Assembly: GCA_965205735.1 (NCBI GenBank)
Contig: OZ242179.1
Location: forward strand, 372,001-436,000
Direction of reading: 5' to 3'
DNA length: 64,000 nt
Source of the DNA: VXNE01 sp965205735
GTDB taxonomy: Bacteria; Pseudomonadota; Gammaproteobacteria; Pseudomonadales; Azotimanducaceae
In this document: piece by piece, positions 17,452-26,113 of the stretch
How the letters are laid out: each line of letters starts with the position of its first letter
How positions within the stretch are numbered: the first letter of the stretch is position 1
Program-made: the position numbers and the translations under genes
Notes under the pieces: model-generated
What the model was told of the DNA's origin: nothing
Database searches by the model: none
The model's input: only the letters and a program-made list of their open reading frames with translations

Positions 17452-17610
17452 TTGTGGCGCTATCGGGCTGTCGGACTTGCCGCTTTGGCGGCAAGATCGA
17501 CGGGATGATAGGTGGGCATGGGCGGGGGCGAAACACGGCGCCCGTCAGGGCGACGGATTTTGTGGCGCTATCGGGCTGTCGGACTTGCCGCTTTGGTTTT
17601 GTGGCGCTAG
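17452..17610 (+). repeat. dispersed repeat family A, copy between folC and dedD
   Basis: This copy has a complete unit (TTGTGGCGCTATCGGGCTG.. to GGGCGACGGATT) followed by a second unit truncated after GGACTTGCCGCTTTGG and a third boundary TTTTGTGGCGCTAG. It contains the stem-forming TTGCCGC..GCGGCAA and the GGCGCCCG..AGGGCGACGG stretch common to all copies. It fills most of the folC-dedD gap. The remaining gap sequence (17353-17451) shows nothing recognisable. Confidence 0.75.
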
Positions 17611-17625
17611 ATTCAGCAACGGCAA

Positions 17626-18186
17626 ATGCTGAACGAACAGACTCGATACCGGGTTACCGGGAGCGTTTTCCTCCTTGCCCTGGCGGCGATTTTCTTTCCC
17701 ATGCTTTTCGACGGCGACGGGCTCGAACCTCTGGAACTGCCGCCGTTGCCTGAACAGGAGATAGACGTCAGCGCTGCTGAGGCCGTGCAGAACGAGCCGC
17801 TTCCAGATTTCGCTTCGACTATCGCCGGGCGCGACGAACTATTGGCGGAGACCGACGCCGAAGGCTATCGCCGCGAGACCGGCGTCAGGTTCGGCGAACC
17901 GGTCCTGGCGGCGGCGGACGAGCCGCTCGAGATGCCAGCCGATGCGTGGGCCGTCCAGATTGGCAGCTTCGCGGCGTATGAGCGCGCTATTGCGTTGCGC
18001 GACCAACTGCGCTCGGACGGCTACGACGCGTTATTTTCCAACGTCAAGACCGGGAACGAAAAACCCGACAAACTGACGCGCGTCGCCGTTGGTCCGATGA
18101 TTGACCGGGAGGATGCCGATCGCCTGAAGGCGGAGCTCACTGATCGCTACGGGCTCGACGCCATGGTTGTTCGGTTCGCCTATTGA
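17626..18186 (+). CDS. dedD: SPOR-domain inner-membrane protein (DedD type)
   Basis: This 186-residue protein has a cytoplasmic N-terminus, one transmembrane helix (VTGSVFLLALAAIFFPMLF), an acidic linker and a C-terminal SPOR domain (WAVQIGSFAAYERAIALRDQLRSDGYDALF..RVAVGPM..). SPOR domains bind denuded septal peptidoglycan, and DedD acts in cell division. The position between folC and cvpA-purF is the standard one. The ATG at 17626 lies 16 bp after the family A repeat and has no strong Shine-Dalgarno. Confidence 0.88.
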   Translation: MLNEQTRYRVTGSVFLLALAAIFFPMLFDGDGLEPLELPPLPEQEIDVSAAEAVQNEPLPDFASTIAGRDELLAETDAEGYRRETGVRFGEPVLAAADEPLEMPADAWAVQIGSFAAYERAIALRDQLRSDGYDALFSNVKTGNEKPDKLTRVAVGPMIDREDADRLKAELTDRYGLDAMVVRFAY

Positions 18187-18235
18187 TGGGGGTATTTCTC
18201 GCGAGCGATGACGATACCCTCCGCAGGATGCGGCC

Positions 18236-18772
18236 TTGACACTCCCTGCCGCCGATATCGCCATCCTGGCGCTCATCCTGCTTTCGGCGGTGATCGGGTT
18301 ATTCCGCGGACTGGTCAAGGAGCTGGTTTCCCTCGTCATTTGGGTTTGCGCAATTGTCGGGGCGACGGTGTTCGCGTCGCGGCTTGCGGTCTACTTGACG
18401 GCTGTCGACGCGAGCCAGCCAATCCGCGTCGCTATCGCCTTTGTCGTCGTTTTCTTTGGCGTGCTGATCGCGGGCGGCCTGCTGCAATGGTCGCTGGCCA
18501 GATTGATTCAATCCACCGGCCTGGGCGGCACCGACCGGTTCCTGGGTTTTATATTCGGGGCATTGCGCGGTGGCCTGGTTGTCATCGGGGCGCTCATCGT
18601 GGTGCGGCCCTTCGCGGAGACGAGCGACTGGTGGAAAGAGTCCTTGCTGCGGCCGGAGTTGCTTGTTTTCGAGGACGATATCCTCAAGTTGTTTCGGACG
18701 ACGGACGCGGAATCGACGGGCGCGGAACCGACGGACGCCGAGACCGAAAACGAGATCTTGATCGAAACCTGA
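18236..18772 (+). CDS. cvpA: CvpA family membrane protein
   Basis: This 178-residue inner-membrane protein has about four hydrophobic segments, beginning DIAILALILLSAVIGLFRGLVKELVSLVIW, and then a charged tail rich in Glu and Asp. The family is needed for colicin V export in E. coli and has wider envelope roles. It sits 11 bp upstream of purF as usual. The start is a TTG at 18236, since the nearby ATG is out of frame and quickly stopped. The tail contains a short repeated ESTGAEPTDAET pattern. Confidence 0.9.
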   Translation: MTLPAADIAILALILLSAVIGLFRGLVKELVSLVIWVCAIVGATVFASRLAVYLTAVDASQPIRVAIAFVVVFFGVLIAGGLLQWSLARLIQSTGLGGTDRFLGFIFGALRGGLVVIGALIVVRPFAETSDWWKESLLRPELLVFEDDILKLFRTTDAESTGAEPTDAETENEILIET

Positions 18773-18783
18773 CGGGATAGACC

Positions 18784-20310
18784 ATGTGCGGTGTTGTCGG
18801 AATCGTTACCAGGACCCAGGCCAACCAGGCGCTATACGACGCGTTGACCGCGTTGCAGCACCGCGGCCAGGACGCGGCGGGAATGGTCACGTGCGATGGC
18901 ACGCGCGTGCAATTGCGCAAGGCAAACGGTCTCGTGCGCGACGTATTCGAGCAACGTCATATGCAGCGCCTTGTTGGCAACCTGGGAGTAGGGCATGTGC
19001 GCTATCCGACCGCGGGAACGTCGAGTTCGGCGGAAGCGCAGCCGATGTACGTCAACTCGCCGTACGGCATTGCGCTGGCGCACAACGGCAATCTCACGAA
19101 CGCCGCGGAATTGGAGGCGGACATTTTCCACGCCGACCGACGGCACATCAACACCGATTCGGATTCGGAGATTCTGCTTAACGTATTCGCGCACGAACTG
19201 GACCAGGCCGGCGGGCAGACGCTGGACGCGGATGACGTATTCGCGGCGGTGGAAGGCGTGCATCGGCGCTGCCGGGGCGCCTACGCCGTGGTGGCAATGA
19301 TCATCGGCGGCGGCATCGTAGGCTTTCGCGACTGCTATGGCATAAGGCCCCTGGTTTTCGGACGGCGCGAGACAGAGTCGGGCACGGAATACATCATCGC
19401 CTCGGAGAGCGTCGCCCTCGATATCCTTTCGTTCGAGCTAATTCGCGACGTGATGCCCGGCGAGGCCGTCTATATCGATATCGACGGCAACCTGCACACG
19501 AGGCGCTGCAGCTCGGAGCGCGCATATTCCCCGTGTATCTTCGAGCACGTCTACTTCGCGCGCCCGGACTCCATCATGGATGAAGTATCGGTATACAAGG
19601 CGCGTCTGCGCATGGGCGAAAAGCTGGCGGACCGCATTGTCAGCCAATACTCGCAGCGTGATCACGATATCGACGTGGTGGTTCCCGTTCCGGATACGGC
19701 GCGCACGGCGGCCCTGCCGCTGGCGCACCGCCTGGACGTCAAGTTTCGTGAGGGGCTTGTCAAGAACCCCTACGTGGGCCGGACTTTCATCATGCCGGGA
19801 CAGGGGCAGCGGCGGCGGTCCGTCCGACAGAAGCACAACGCCATTGAATTGGAATTCAAGGACAAGAACGTGTTGTTGGTGGACGATTCCATCGTGCGCG
19901 GAACGACCACCCGGCAGATCATCCAGCTTGCTCGGGAAGCCGGTGCGCGAAGGGTGTACTTCGCCTGCGCCGCGCCGCCTGTGCGCTACCCGAATGTCTA
20001 CGGCATCGACATGCCCGCGGCTAACGAGTTCGTCGCGTACAACCGCACAGAAGAGGAGGTCGGCCGAATCATTGGCGCGGACTGGTTGATCTACCAGACC
20101 ATCGAGGACCTCGTCGCTTCGGCTCGGGAGGGCAATCCCAGGCTCGATGCCTTTGACTGTTCTGTGTTCGATGGCCACTACGTGACCGGAGACATCGACG
20201 ACGCCTACCTCGACCGCTTGTCGCTTGATCGGAACGATTTAACCAAGCTGCGTCGGCAGACCGATCTGGATGGCGATCAGATCGCGCTGCACAACCATGA
20301 TGATATCTAG
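18784..20310 (+). CDS. purF: amidophosphoribosyltransferase
   Basis: PurF makes 5-phosphoribosylamine, the committed purine step, from PRPP and glutamine. The N-terminal nucleophile Cys follows the initiator Met (MCGVVGIVTR), with no propeptide, as in the E. coli type. The glutaminase region contains LQHRGQDAAGM and the C-terminal PRTase domain has the PRPP loop VLLVDDSIVRGTTTRQI. At 508 residues it is full length. The stop codon TAG coincides with the first bases of a family A repeat. Confidence 0.97.
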   Translation: MCGVVGIVTRTQANQALYDALTALQHRGQDAAGMVTCDGTRVQLRKANGLVRDVFEQRHMQRLVGNLGVGHVRYPTAGTSSSAEAQPMYVNSPYGIALAHNGNLTNAAELEADIFHADRRHINTDSDSEILLNVFAHELDQAGGQTLDADDVFAAVEGVHRRCRGAYAVVAMIIGGGIVGFRDCYGIRPLVFGRRETESGTEYIIASESVALDILSFELIRDVMPGEAVYIDIDGNLHTRRCSSERAYSPCIFEHVYFARPDSIMDEVSVYKARLRMGEKLADRIVSQYSQRDHDIDVVVPVPDTARTAALPLAHRLDVKFREGLVKNPYVGRTFIMPGQGQRRRSVRQKHNAIELEFKDKNVLLVDDSIVRGTTTRQIIQLAREAGARRVYFACAAPPVRYPNVYGIDMPAANEFVAYNRTEEEVGRIIGADWLIYQTIEDLVASAREGNPRLDAFDCSVFDGHYVTGDIDDAYLDRLSLDRNDLTKLRRQTDLDGDQIALHNHDDI

Positions 20311-20472
20311 TGCCACAGAATCCGTCGCCCTGGCGGGCGCCGTGTTCTGCCCCCGCCCAAGCCCACCTATCACCCTGTCGATCCTGCCGCTAGCGCGGCA
20401 AGTCCGACAGTCTGATAGCGCCACAGAATCCGTCGCCCTGGCGGGCGCCGTGTTCTGCCCCCGTCGCAGCCC
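20309..20472 (-). repeat. dispersed repeat family A, copy between purF and the DUF1289 gene
   Basis: This two-unit copy is inverted relative to the folC/dedD copy. Read on the minus strand it contains GCGGGGGCAGAACACGGCG..GGGCGACGGATTCTGTGGCGC twice, separated by the GTCGGACTTGCCGC..GCGGCA stem and GGTGATAGGTGGGCTTGGGC. It begins at the last base of the purF stop region and occupies nearly the whole 195-bp gap. Confidence 0.78.
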
Positions 20473-20505
20473 GCATATTGCACAGTTCAGCGAGGGTTCG
20501 GCGGC

Positions 20506-20949
20506 TTGAGGGTGCGACAAACACCGTGTATCGGCATCTGTTCGACCACTTATGGCGACCTGATTTGCCGCGGATGCAAACGCTTCGCCCACGAAGTGAC
20601 CGGATGGAACGGATACGCCGCCGCACAGCGCGCCGCTGTGTGGCGGCGTCTGCAAGACCTGCGCGACACGGCCGTCGCCGAGTTTGTACTGATCGAGAAC
20701 GAAGCAGTCCTTTTTGAAGCCGCCGCGGCCCTGCGGATCGCTCCGGCACCCGACTGGACGGGCTTGAGCATTGCCTACGAGACCTTGCGCCGCACGCGGG
20801 GCGCGCTCGATATCGCATCGCTGGGGCTCGCTCGTTCAAGTTTCGCCGCGGACATTGCGGCCGATGAGCTGTTCGGTGCCATAGACCGCGAGTTCTATGC
20901 CCGCGCGACCGCCGCCTACGAGCGAAACTTTCGCACTCTCGCGCAATGA
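20506..20949 (+). CDS. DUF1289 domain protein
   Basis: This 147-residue protein begins with the DUF1289 motif (PCIGICSTTYGDLICRGCKRF), whose four cysteines probably bind a metal or cluster. The molecular function of the family is not established. The C-terminal ~90 residues are a helical region I do not recognise. A TTG at 20506 or a GTG at 20512 could start it. It overlaps miaE by four bases, suggesting a joint transcript and possibly a tRNA-related role. Confidence 0.8.
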   Translation: MRVRQTPCIGICSTTYGDLICRGCKRFAHEVTGWNGYAAAQRAAVWRRLQDLRDTAVAEFVLIENEAVLFEAAAALRIAPAPDWTGLSIAYETLRRTRGALDIASLGLARSSFAADIAADELFGAIDREFYARATAAYERNFRTLAQ

Positions 20950-21572
20950 CCGCCGCAGACATCGCTCCGGTTCGCGCGTTTCTGGCCTGCGATACCCCTG
21001 ACGCCTGGGTGGCAGCCGCGCTAGATTCGCTCGACACCCTGCTGATTGACCACGCCAACTGCGAGAAGAAAGCGGCGGGGACCGCGCTCAGCATGTTGTT
21101 CCGTTACGTCGACCGGCCGCGCTTGCTGATGGCGCTGTCGAAGATCGCGCGAGAGGAATTGCGTCATTTCGAGCAGGTGCTCAAGGTGATGCATTCGCGG
21201 GGCGTGATGTATCGACACTTGTCCTCTTCGCGCTACGCTGCAGGATTGTTTGCGCACGTCCGCAAATGCGAGCCGGCACGCGTCATCGATACGCTGATCG
21301 TCGGTGCCATCATTGAAGCGCGCTCGTGCGAGCGCTTCTATCGGCTTTCTCTGCGCATGGACGGCGACCTGGGACGTTTCTATACGAATCTGCTGGCTTC
21401 CGAGGCGCGCCACTTCCGGATATATCTCGGTTTGGCCCGCCATTGCGCCGGATCGCCGATCGATGATCGCGCGGGCGAACTGCTGGAGGTAGAGCGGGCG
21501 TTGATCCTGGCCCCCGACAAGGAACTGAGGTTCCACGGTGGCCCGCCCGCGTCGCCGGGAACCCGGCTATAG
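20946..21572 (+). CDS. miaE: tRNA-(ms2io6A)-hydroxylase
   Basis: MiaE is a non-haem diiron monooxygenase hydroxylating the isopentenyl group of ms2i6A37 in tRNA. The 208-residue protein shows the expected carboxylate and His ligands: DHANCEKKAAG, REELRHFEQV (E-x-x-H), IIEARSCERF and ASEARHFRIYL (E-x-x-H). Its start overlaps the DUF1289 stop by four bases, and its 3' end overlaps the convergent lpxH gene by six bases. The genes making its substrate (miaA, miaB) are not in the window. Confidence 0.94.
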   Translation: MTAADIAPVRAFLACDTPDAWVAAALDSLDTLLIDHANCEKKAAGTALSMLFRYVDRPRLLMALSKIAREELRHFEQVLKVMHSRGVMYRHLSSSRYAAGLFAHVRKCEPARVIDTLIVGAIIEARSCERFYRLSLRMDGDLGRFYTNLLASEARHFRIYLGLARHCAGSPIDDRAGELLEVERALILAPDKELRFHGGPPASPGTRL

Positions 21573-22283
21573 CGGAAAACACGTCAGCTCGGGCGTCCCC
21601 TTAAAGCGGATGAACCAGCCGCAACGGTCCCAATCGCCCAAAACATAGCGCGTGCCGACCGTGTCTCCTAGCGGCACGTCGTTCACGCCGGGCCGATGCG
21701 TATGCCCGTGTATGAGCGTCGCGCAACCCATCCGCCGCATCAATGCGACGACTTCTGCGGGAGTCACATCCATGATGTTCTCTGCTTTGTTCGCGTTCGC
21801 CGCCTTGCTTTGCTGCCGCATTTGCCGCGCTATGCCGCGGCGCTCTTGAAGGCTTCTGCCGAGTATGTCGCGTTGCCACGCTTCGGAGCGAAACAGGCGG
21901 CGGGCGAGTTGATACGCGGTGTCCGCCGTGCAAAGCGCATCGCCGTGGGTGAGGAGCACCCGTTGTCCGTCTATTTCGGCGACATGCGGATCGTCGATGA
22001 GTTCGCAGCCGACCTCCCGGGCGAACCGCTGACCGAAAAGAAAGTCGCGGTTTCCGTGCATGATGCGCAATGGACAAAGGCGAGCCGCCCGCGACAAGGC
22101 TTCGCGCAGGGCATCGGCGGTCTCGGAGTCGTCGTCGTCTCCGATCCACACCTCCGCGAGATCGCCCAATATATAGAGCGCATCTGCCGACGGGGCCTCC
22201 CACTCGACAAGGCGCTTCAGTCCTTCGAGCACGTGTGGCTTGCCGGCGTCGATGTGTAGGTCGGACACGAATAGCGCGGTCAT
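21567..22283 (-). CDS. lpxH: UDP-2,3-diacylglucosamine diphosphatase
   Basis: LpxH is a calcineurin-like, Mn-dependent phosphoesterase producing lipid X in lipid A synthesis at the inner membrane face. The 238-residue protein shows DLH near the N-terminus, LGDLAEVW, MHGNRDFL, THGDALC and GHTHRPG, all metal-binding motifs of the family. The start at 22283 overlaps the folD stop by four bases (ATGA). The longer frame upstream lies inside folD and is rejected. Confidence 0.95.
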   Translation of the reverse strand: MTALFVSDLHIDAGKPHVLEGLKRLVEWEAPSADALYILGDLAEVWIGDDDDSETADALREALSRAARLCPLRIMHGNRDFLFGQRFAREVGCELIDDPHVAEIDGQRVLLTHGDALCTADTAYQLARRLFRSEAWQRDILGRSLQERRGIARQMRQQSKAANANKAENIMDVTPAEVVALMRRMGCATLIHGHTHRPGVNDVPLGDTVGTRYVLGDWDRCGWFIRFKGTPELTCFPL

Positions 22284-23125
22284 GTCGCTTCGGCGGACTG
22301 GAGCGCGTTCTCGAGCATCGATACTCGCGTCATGGGGCCGACCCCGCCGGGCACCGGCGTGATCCACGCGGCGCGCTCGCGCGCCGCGTCGAAGTCCACA
22401 TCGCCATACAACCTATTGTTTTCGCGCGTGATACCGACATCGATGACGATCGCTCCCGGCTTGATCCAGTCACCGCGAATAAGGCCACGTTGGCCCGTCG
22501 CAGATATGACGACATCTGCTGACGCGACGTGCCTCGCCGCGTCCTTGCTGAATTTGTGTGCCGTCGTGACCGTGCAGCCGACGAGTAGCAACTCGAGCGC
22601 CATCGGCCTGCCGACATGGTTGGATGCGCCGATGATGGTAGCGTCCAGACCGCGCAGCTGGCGCCCGGTGTGCCCGAGGAGCGTCATGATCCCCTTGGGC
22701 GTGCACGAGCGCAGCGCGGGCCTGCGCAGCGCCAAACGCCCGATATTGTAGGGGTGAACCCCGTCGACATCCTTTGAAGGAGCGATGCTTTCGAGGATCC
22801 GCGAGGCTTCGAATTGCGGCGGCAGGGGCAACTGCACAAGGATGCCGTCGATGCTGTCGTCGGCGTTGAGTTCTTCGATCATCGCCGATAGCTCCGCGGG
22901 CTGGGTGTTGGCGGAGAGGTGGCGTATGTCATGTTTGAAGCCGACTTCGCGGCAATCCCGCCGCTTTAGCCGGACGTAGATCTCCGAAGCGGCATCGTCT
23001 CCGACCAGCAGTACGGCAACGCCGGGCGGACGTAAATCCCTGGCGCGTCGCTCGGCGACCGCAGCGGCGATCCGTTCCCGGATGGATCCTGCGATTGCGT
23101 TGCCGTCGAGTATTTGCGCGGTCAT
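22280..23125 (-). CDS. folD: bifunctional methylene-THF dehydrogenase / methenyl-THF cyclohydrolase
   Basis: FolD interconverts 5,10-methylene- and 10-formyl-tetrahydrofolate. The ~281-residue protein has the catalytic Lys in YVRLKRRDC, the substrate loops VQLPLPPQ and DVDGVHPYNIGRL, and the NADP site IIGASNHVGRPMALELL. The C-terminus PVPGGVGPMTRVSMLENAL is typical. The start at 23125 matches homologues (TAQILDGNAIA). It is coupled to lpxH and divergent from the tRNA-tig cluster. Confidence 0.96.
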   Translation of the reverse strand: MTAQILDGNAIAGSIRERIAAAVAERRARDLRPPGVAVLLVGDDAASEIYVRLKRRDCREVGFKHDIRHLSANTQPAELSAMIEELNADDSIDGILVQLPLPPQFEASRILESIAPSKDVDGVHPYNIGRLALRRPALRSCTPKGIMTLLGHTGRQLRGLDATIIGASNHVGRPMALELLLVGCTVTTAHKFSKDAARHVASADVVISATGQRGLIRGDWIKPGAIVIDVGITRENNRLYGDVDFDAARERAAWITPVPGGVGPMTRVSMLENALQSAEAT

Positions 23126-23314
23126 GATGTCAGTCTTTCCGTTGGCGGGATGTGCCATTCCCGTGGCGCCGAGGCGGTTCCAACATTGGCCGTCCTTCGG
23201 CCGACGACGCGCCGGTGTCGCCCAACGTACTCCGACGTTCCCGCATGTGTACAGTTGGTTGTCGCATCGTTTCCCGCACGGCGGGGGGCGGTTCAAGTTT
23301 TACATGCTTCAAGT
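23126..23314. other. intergenic region between folD and the tRNA promoter, no gene seen
   Basis: No convincing open reading frame, RNA gene or repeat is seen in this stretch. It should hold the folD promoter reading leftward, but no clear -35/-10 pair was found by eye. Confidence 0.5.
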
Positions 23315-23343
23315 TTGACCGTCCATATGGCGACCAGTATGAT
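23315..23343 (+). promoter_or_regulatory. strong sigma70-type promoter for the tRNA cluster
   Basis: TTGACC (23315-23320) and TATGAT (23338-23343) are separated by exactly 17 bp. A GC-rich discriminator (GCGCGCGCGCAGC) follows, a hallmark of stable-RNA promoters under stringent control. It points at tRNA-Pro 177 bp downstream. Assignment rests on sequence match and position. Confidence 0.65.
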
Positions 23344-23411
23344 GCGCGCGCGCAGCGAGGCTTGCATGGAACAAACGTCTCCAGGGAGCGCTAGCGACCA
23401 AGGACGGGTGT

Positions 23412-23485
23412 TCCATGGTCGACGAGCGGGGTCGGGCCGAGAGCCTTCAGCCGGGGAGCGCGAGGGGGTGCCCTGTGGGGCATTT
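23412..23485 (+). repeat. dispersed repeat family B, single copy
   Basis: The stretch CCATGGTCGACGAGCGGGGTCGGGCC followed by GAGCCTTCAGCCGGGGAGCGCGAGGGGG closely matches the start of the tandem array at 36.5 kb. It lies between the predicted tRNA promoter and tRNA-Pro and would be transcribed as part of the precursor. Its end diverges into GTGCCCTGTGGGGCA, which can still form a short hairpin. Confidence 0.7.
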
Positions 23486-23520
23486 CGCTGGAGCGAACGG
23501 CGCCCGAGTGGCGCGTGCGG

Positions 23521-23597
23521 CGGGGTATGGCGCAGTCTGGCAGCGCGCCTGCTTTGGGAGCAGGAAGTCGGGAGTTCGAATCTCCCTACCCCGACCA
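23521..23597 (+). tRNA. tRNA-Pro (anticodon TGG)
   Basis: The 77-nt cloverleaf has an acceptor stem CGGGGTA/TACCCCG, a CCTGC/GCAGG anticodon stem with loop TTTGGGA giving anticodon TGG, a T-arm GGGAGTTCGAATCTCCC and an encoded CCA. It is first in a Pro-Arg-His cluster before tig, an arrangement also seen in pseudomonads. Confidence 0.97.
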
Positions 23598-23684
23598 AGA
23601 ATACCGACGTTTCCTCATATGGGTTTCCTTGTAGCGTATGGTCAAACATTTTTTGACAAGTCATGGGAGGTGGCGACGCCAATT

Positions 23685-23761
23685 GCGCCCGTAGCTCAAC
23701 TGGATAGAGCATCGGCCTTCTAAGCCGAGGGTTGCAGGTTCGAGCCCTGCCGGGCGTGCCA
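23685..23761 (+). tRNA. tRNA-Arg (anticodon TCT)
   Basis: The 77-nt cloverleaf has an acceptor stem GCGCCCG/CGGGCGT, an anticodon stem TCGGC/GCCGA with loop CTTCTAA giving anticodon TCT, a T-arm GCAGGTTCGAGCCCTGC and an encoded CCA. It reads the rare AGA/AGG Arg codons. Confidence 0.96.
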
Positions 23762-23828
23762 ATTTCGTGGCCGACTCGGCGGCATGATGAGAGTCAATGC
23801 ATATGCGGCGCGCGAAGCCGCACCGATG

Positions 23829-23904
23829 GTGGGCGTAGCTCAGTTGGTAGAGCTCCGGATTGTGGATCCGGCGGTCGTGGGTTCAAACCCCATCGTCCAC
23901 CCCA
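23829..23904 (+). tRNA. tRNA-His (anticodon GTG)
   Basis: The acceptor stem GTGGGCG pairs with CGTCCAC, with the extra G(-1) at 23828 opposite discriminator C, as expected for tRNA-His. The anticodon stem CCGGA/TCCGG has loop TTGTGGA giving anticodon GTG. The T-arm is GTGGGTTCAAACCCCAT, and CCA is encoded. A tRNA-Leu that often follows in related clusters is not seen before tig. Confidence 0.97.
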
Positions 23905-24025
23905 AAATTGTGACGCCGGCCGGCATCGGTTGCTCGTTTGCGCCTGAACAGACAGACTACGTCCCATGGAGAACGCATCTGAAGTCCGATCTTTCGCGGC
24001 GCGCGCGCCCAGGTTCTGAAAGCTG

Positions 24026-25372
24026 ATGGCACTAGGCGAGATACAGGTTTCCGTCGAAAGCGCTCAAGGCCTGCGGCGCCGCATAAAGGTGACGTTGCCT
24101 GCCCGAGCGTTCGATGACGGGGTCGCAGAAAGGACGCGTGTTGTGGCGCGGGAAGCCCGCGTGAACGGTTTTCGGCCCGGCAAGATGCCGGTGAAAGAGG
24201 CGAGTCGGAGATTCGGGGCATCGATACGCCGCGAGGTTGCTGCGGATTTGATGCAGACAAGCTTCGTCGAAGCGGCCGAGCGCGAATCGTTCGATCTGGC
24301 CGGTCCTCCTACCTTCGACCCGCCGGACCTTGCGGCCGGCGCGGAATTCACATATGTGGCGACCTTCGAGGTCATGCCTGAAGTGGAGATGGCCGACCTT
24401 TCCGGGATCCGCCTCGTGCGGCCGGAAGCCGAGGTGACGCCTCGGGACATCGACGCGATGATCCAGACCCTGCGGGAACGAAACAGGAAGTGGGAGCGCG
24501 TAGATCGTCCGGCCCAGGAAGGCGATCTGATTGCCGCGGAATTCAGCCATCCTGGCGATCCGTTGCGCGATTCGCGCATTCCGGGAAAAGACGCTGCGTT
24601 CATCATCGGCGACGGCAATGTGCTGGACGATATCGACCAGGCCGTGCGCGGGATGTGCCGGGGCGACACGAAGGAATTTTCGGCGACAGTGCCGCCAGAC
24701 TCTCCGAACGAGTCCCTGCGCGGCAGCGAACTCGCTCTTACGGTGGCTGTGGCCTCGGTAGAGGAATCCGAACTGCCTGATCTGGACGAGGCCTTCTTCG
24801 GTTCATTGGGGGTGAAGGAAGGCGGCGAGAGGGCTTTCCGCGAGGCAATTGAAAAGGACATGCAGGCCCGTCTCGACGCCGCGATTCGCCAACAGATGCA
24901 TGAGCAGGTTCTTGAGGCGGTTGCCCGCAACCATGACTTTGCCTTGCCGGAAGCATTGATTGAACGCGAGCGGGAACAGATGAGCGCGGATCTTCGCCGG
25001 CGCGTCGGACTGCCAGCGCAGGAGGAAAGTCTGGAGCGGTTGGGGGCCCTCGTTGGCGCGGAAGCGGAGAAGCGGGTGAAGACGGGCCTGGTCATGAAGG
25101 CCATCATGGCCCACGAGTCGTTGACGTTGGACCCGGACAAGCTCCGCAACCGTATTGAAGCCATCGCCGAGCGGTACGAAAACCCCAAAGAGGTGATCGA
25201 CGCGTACTATGGCGACGAGAGCTTGTTGCAATCGGTCGAACAAACTACGCTCACCGAGCAGGTGATCGACCATGTGGCCGCGTCGGCGACCGTGGAAACC
25301 GTGCAGAGCACGTTCCAGGATGTGATGTCCGGAAAGCAGGCGTCGCCCGGCGAAGCCGCCGAACAAGCGTAG
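24026..25372 (+). CDS. tig: trigger factor
   Basis: Tig is the ribosome-bound chaperone and prolyl isomerase at the peptide exit tunnel. The ~448-residue protein has the ribosome-docking signature NGFRPGKMP near residue 48, a central FKBP-type domain beginning around REGDLIAAEFS-like sequence, and a long helical C-terminal chaperone domain. The ATG at 24026 is the only early start. It opens the conserved tig-clpP-clpX-lon order. Confidence 0.97.
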   Translation: MALGEIQVSVESAQGLRRRIKVTLPARAFDDGVAERTRVVAREARVNGFRPGKMPVKEASRRFGASIRREVAADLMQTSFVEAAERESFDLAGPPTFDPPDLAAGAEFTYVATFEVMPEVEMADLSGIRLVRPEAEVTPRDIDAMIQTLRERNRKWERVDRPAQEGDLIAAEFSHPGDPLRDSRIPGKDAAFIIGDGNVLDDIDQAVRGMCRGDTKEFSATVPPDSPNESLRGSELALTVAVASVEESELPDLDEAFFGSLGVKEGGERAFREAIEKDMQARLDAAIRQQMHEQVLEAVARNHDFALPEALIEREREQMSADLRRRVGLPAQEESLERLGALVGAEAEKRVKTGLVMKAIMAHESLTLDPDKLRNRIEAIAERYENPKEVIDAYYGDESLLQSVEQTTLTEQVIDHVAASATVETVQSTFQDVMSGKQASPGEAAEQA

Positions 25373-25462
25373 CGAGCCATCCGGCGTCGGCGCGCTGCGG
25401 AGGATGAGAAAGCACCGCGGGAACGCGCGGGGGCATCGAGCAGGTTGAAGAGAGGGTTAGCA

Positions 25463-26101
25463 GTGAACGATCAACATCGGACGATAAGAAACCTTGGGTT
25501 GATCCCCATGGTGGTCGAACAGAGTCCCCGCGGCGAGCGCGCATACGATATCTATTCGCGGCTGCTGCGGGATCGCATCATCTTCATCGTCGGGCCGGTG
25601 GACGACAATGTCGCGAATCTGATCGTCGCCCAGTTGCTATACGTGGTGTCCGAGAATGCTGAGAAGGACATTTCCCTATATATCAATTCCCCCGGCGGCT
25701 CGGTCACCGCGGGTCTGGCGATCTACGACGCCATGCAGTTCGTTTCATGCGACGTGAATACCTGGTGTATCGGGCAGGCCGCCAGCATGGGTGCGTTCCT
25801 GCTCGCCGCAGGCGCGCCGAAAAAGCGCTTCGCACTGCCCAATTCGCGCGTGATGCTCCACCAACCATCTGGAGGCTCACGGGGCGTGGCCGCGGACATA
25901 GAGATACAGGCGCGGGAAATCGTTTCGATGCGACAACGGCTCAACACGATTCTGGCGCAACACACCGGACAGTCCGTCGAACGCATCGCCGAAGACACCG
26001 ACAGGGACTATTGGATGAGCCCCGAGGATGCGGTGGAGTACGGGATGATCGACGTGGTGCACTACCCGCCCCCCAAACTCAAGGCGGCCGCAATTGGCTA
26101 G
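25463..26101 (+). CDS. clpP: ATP-dependent Clp protease proteolytic subunit
   Basis: This is the serine protease ring subunit working with ClpX. The triad is visible: Ser in CIGQAASMGAFLL, His in MLHQPSGG, and Asp in DTDRDYWMS. The N-terminus LIPMVVEQSPRGERAYDIYSRLL is typical. A GTG at 25463 with GAGAGGG about ten bases upstream is preferred, and a TTG at 25445 is the alternative. It is separated from clpX by 292 bp largely occupied by a family A repeat, unlike the tighter spacing common in relatives. Confidence 0.97.
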   Translation: MNDQHRTIRNLGLIPMVVEQSPRGERAYDIYSRLLRDRIIFIVGPVDDNVANLIVAQLLYVVSENAEKDISLYINSPGGSVTAGLAIYDAMQFVSCDVNTWCIGQAASMGAFLLAAGAPKKRFALPNSRVMLHQPSGGSRGVAADIEIQAREIVSMRQRLNTILAQHTGQSVERIAEDTDRDYWMSPEDAVEYGMIDVVHYPPPKLKAAAIG

Positions 26102-26113
26102 CCTGGACACATC

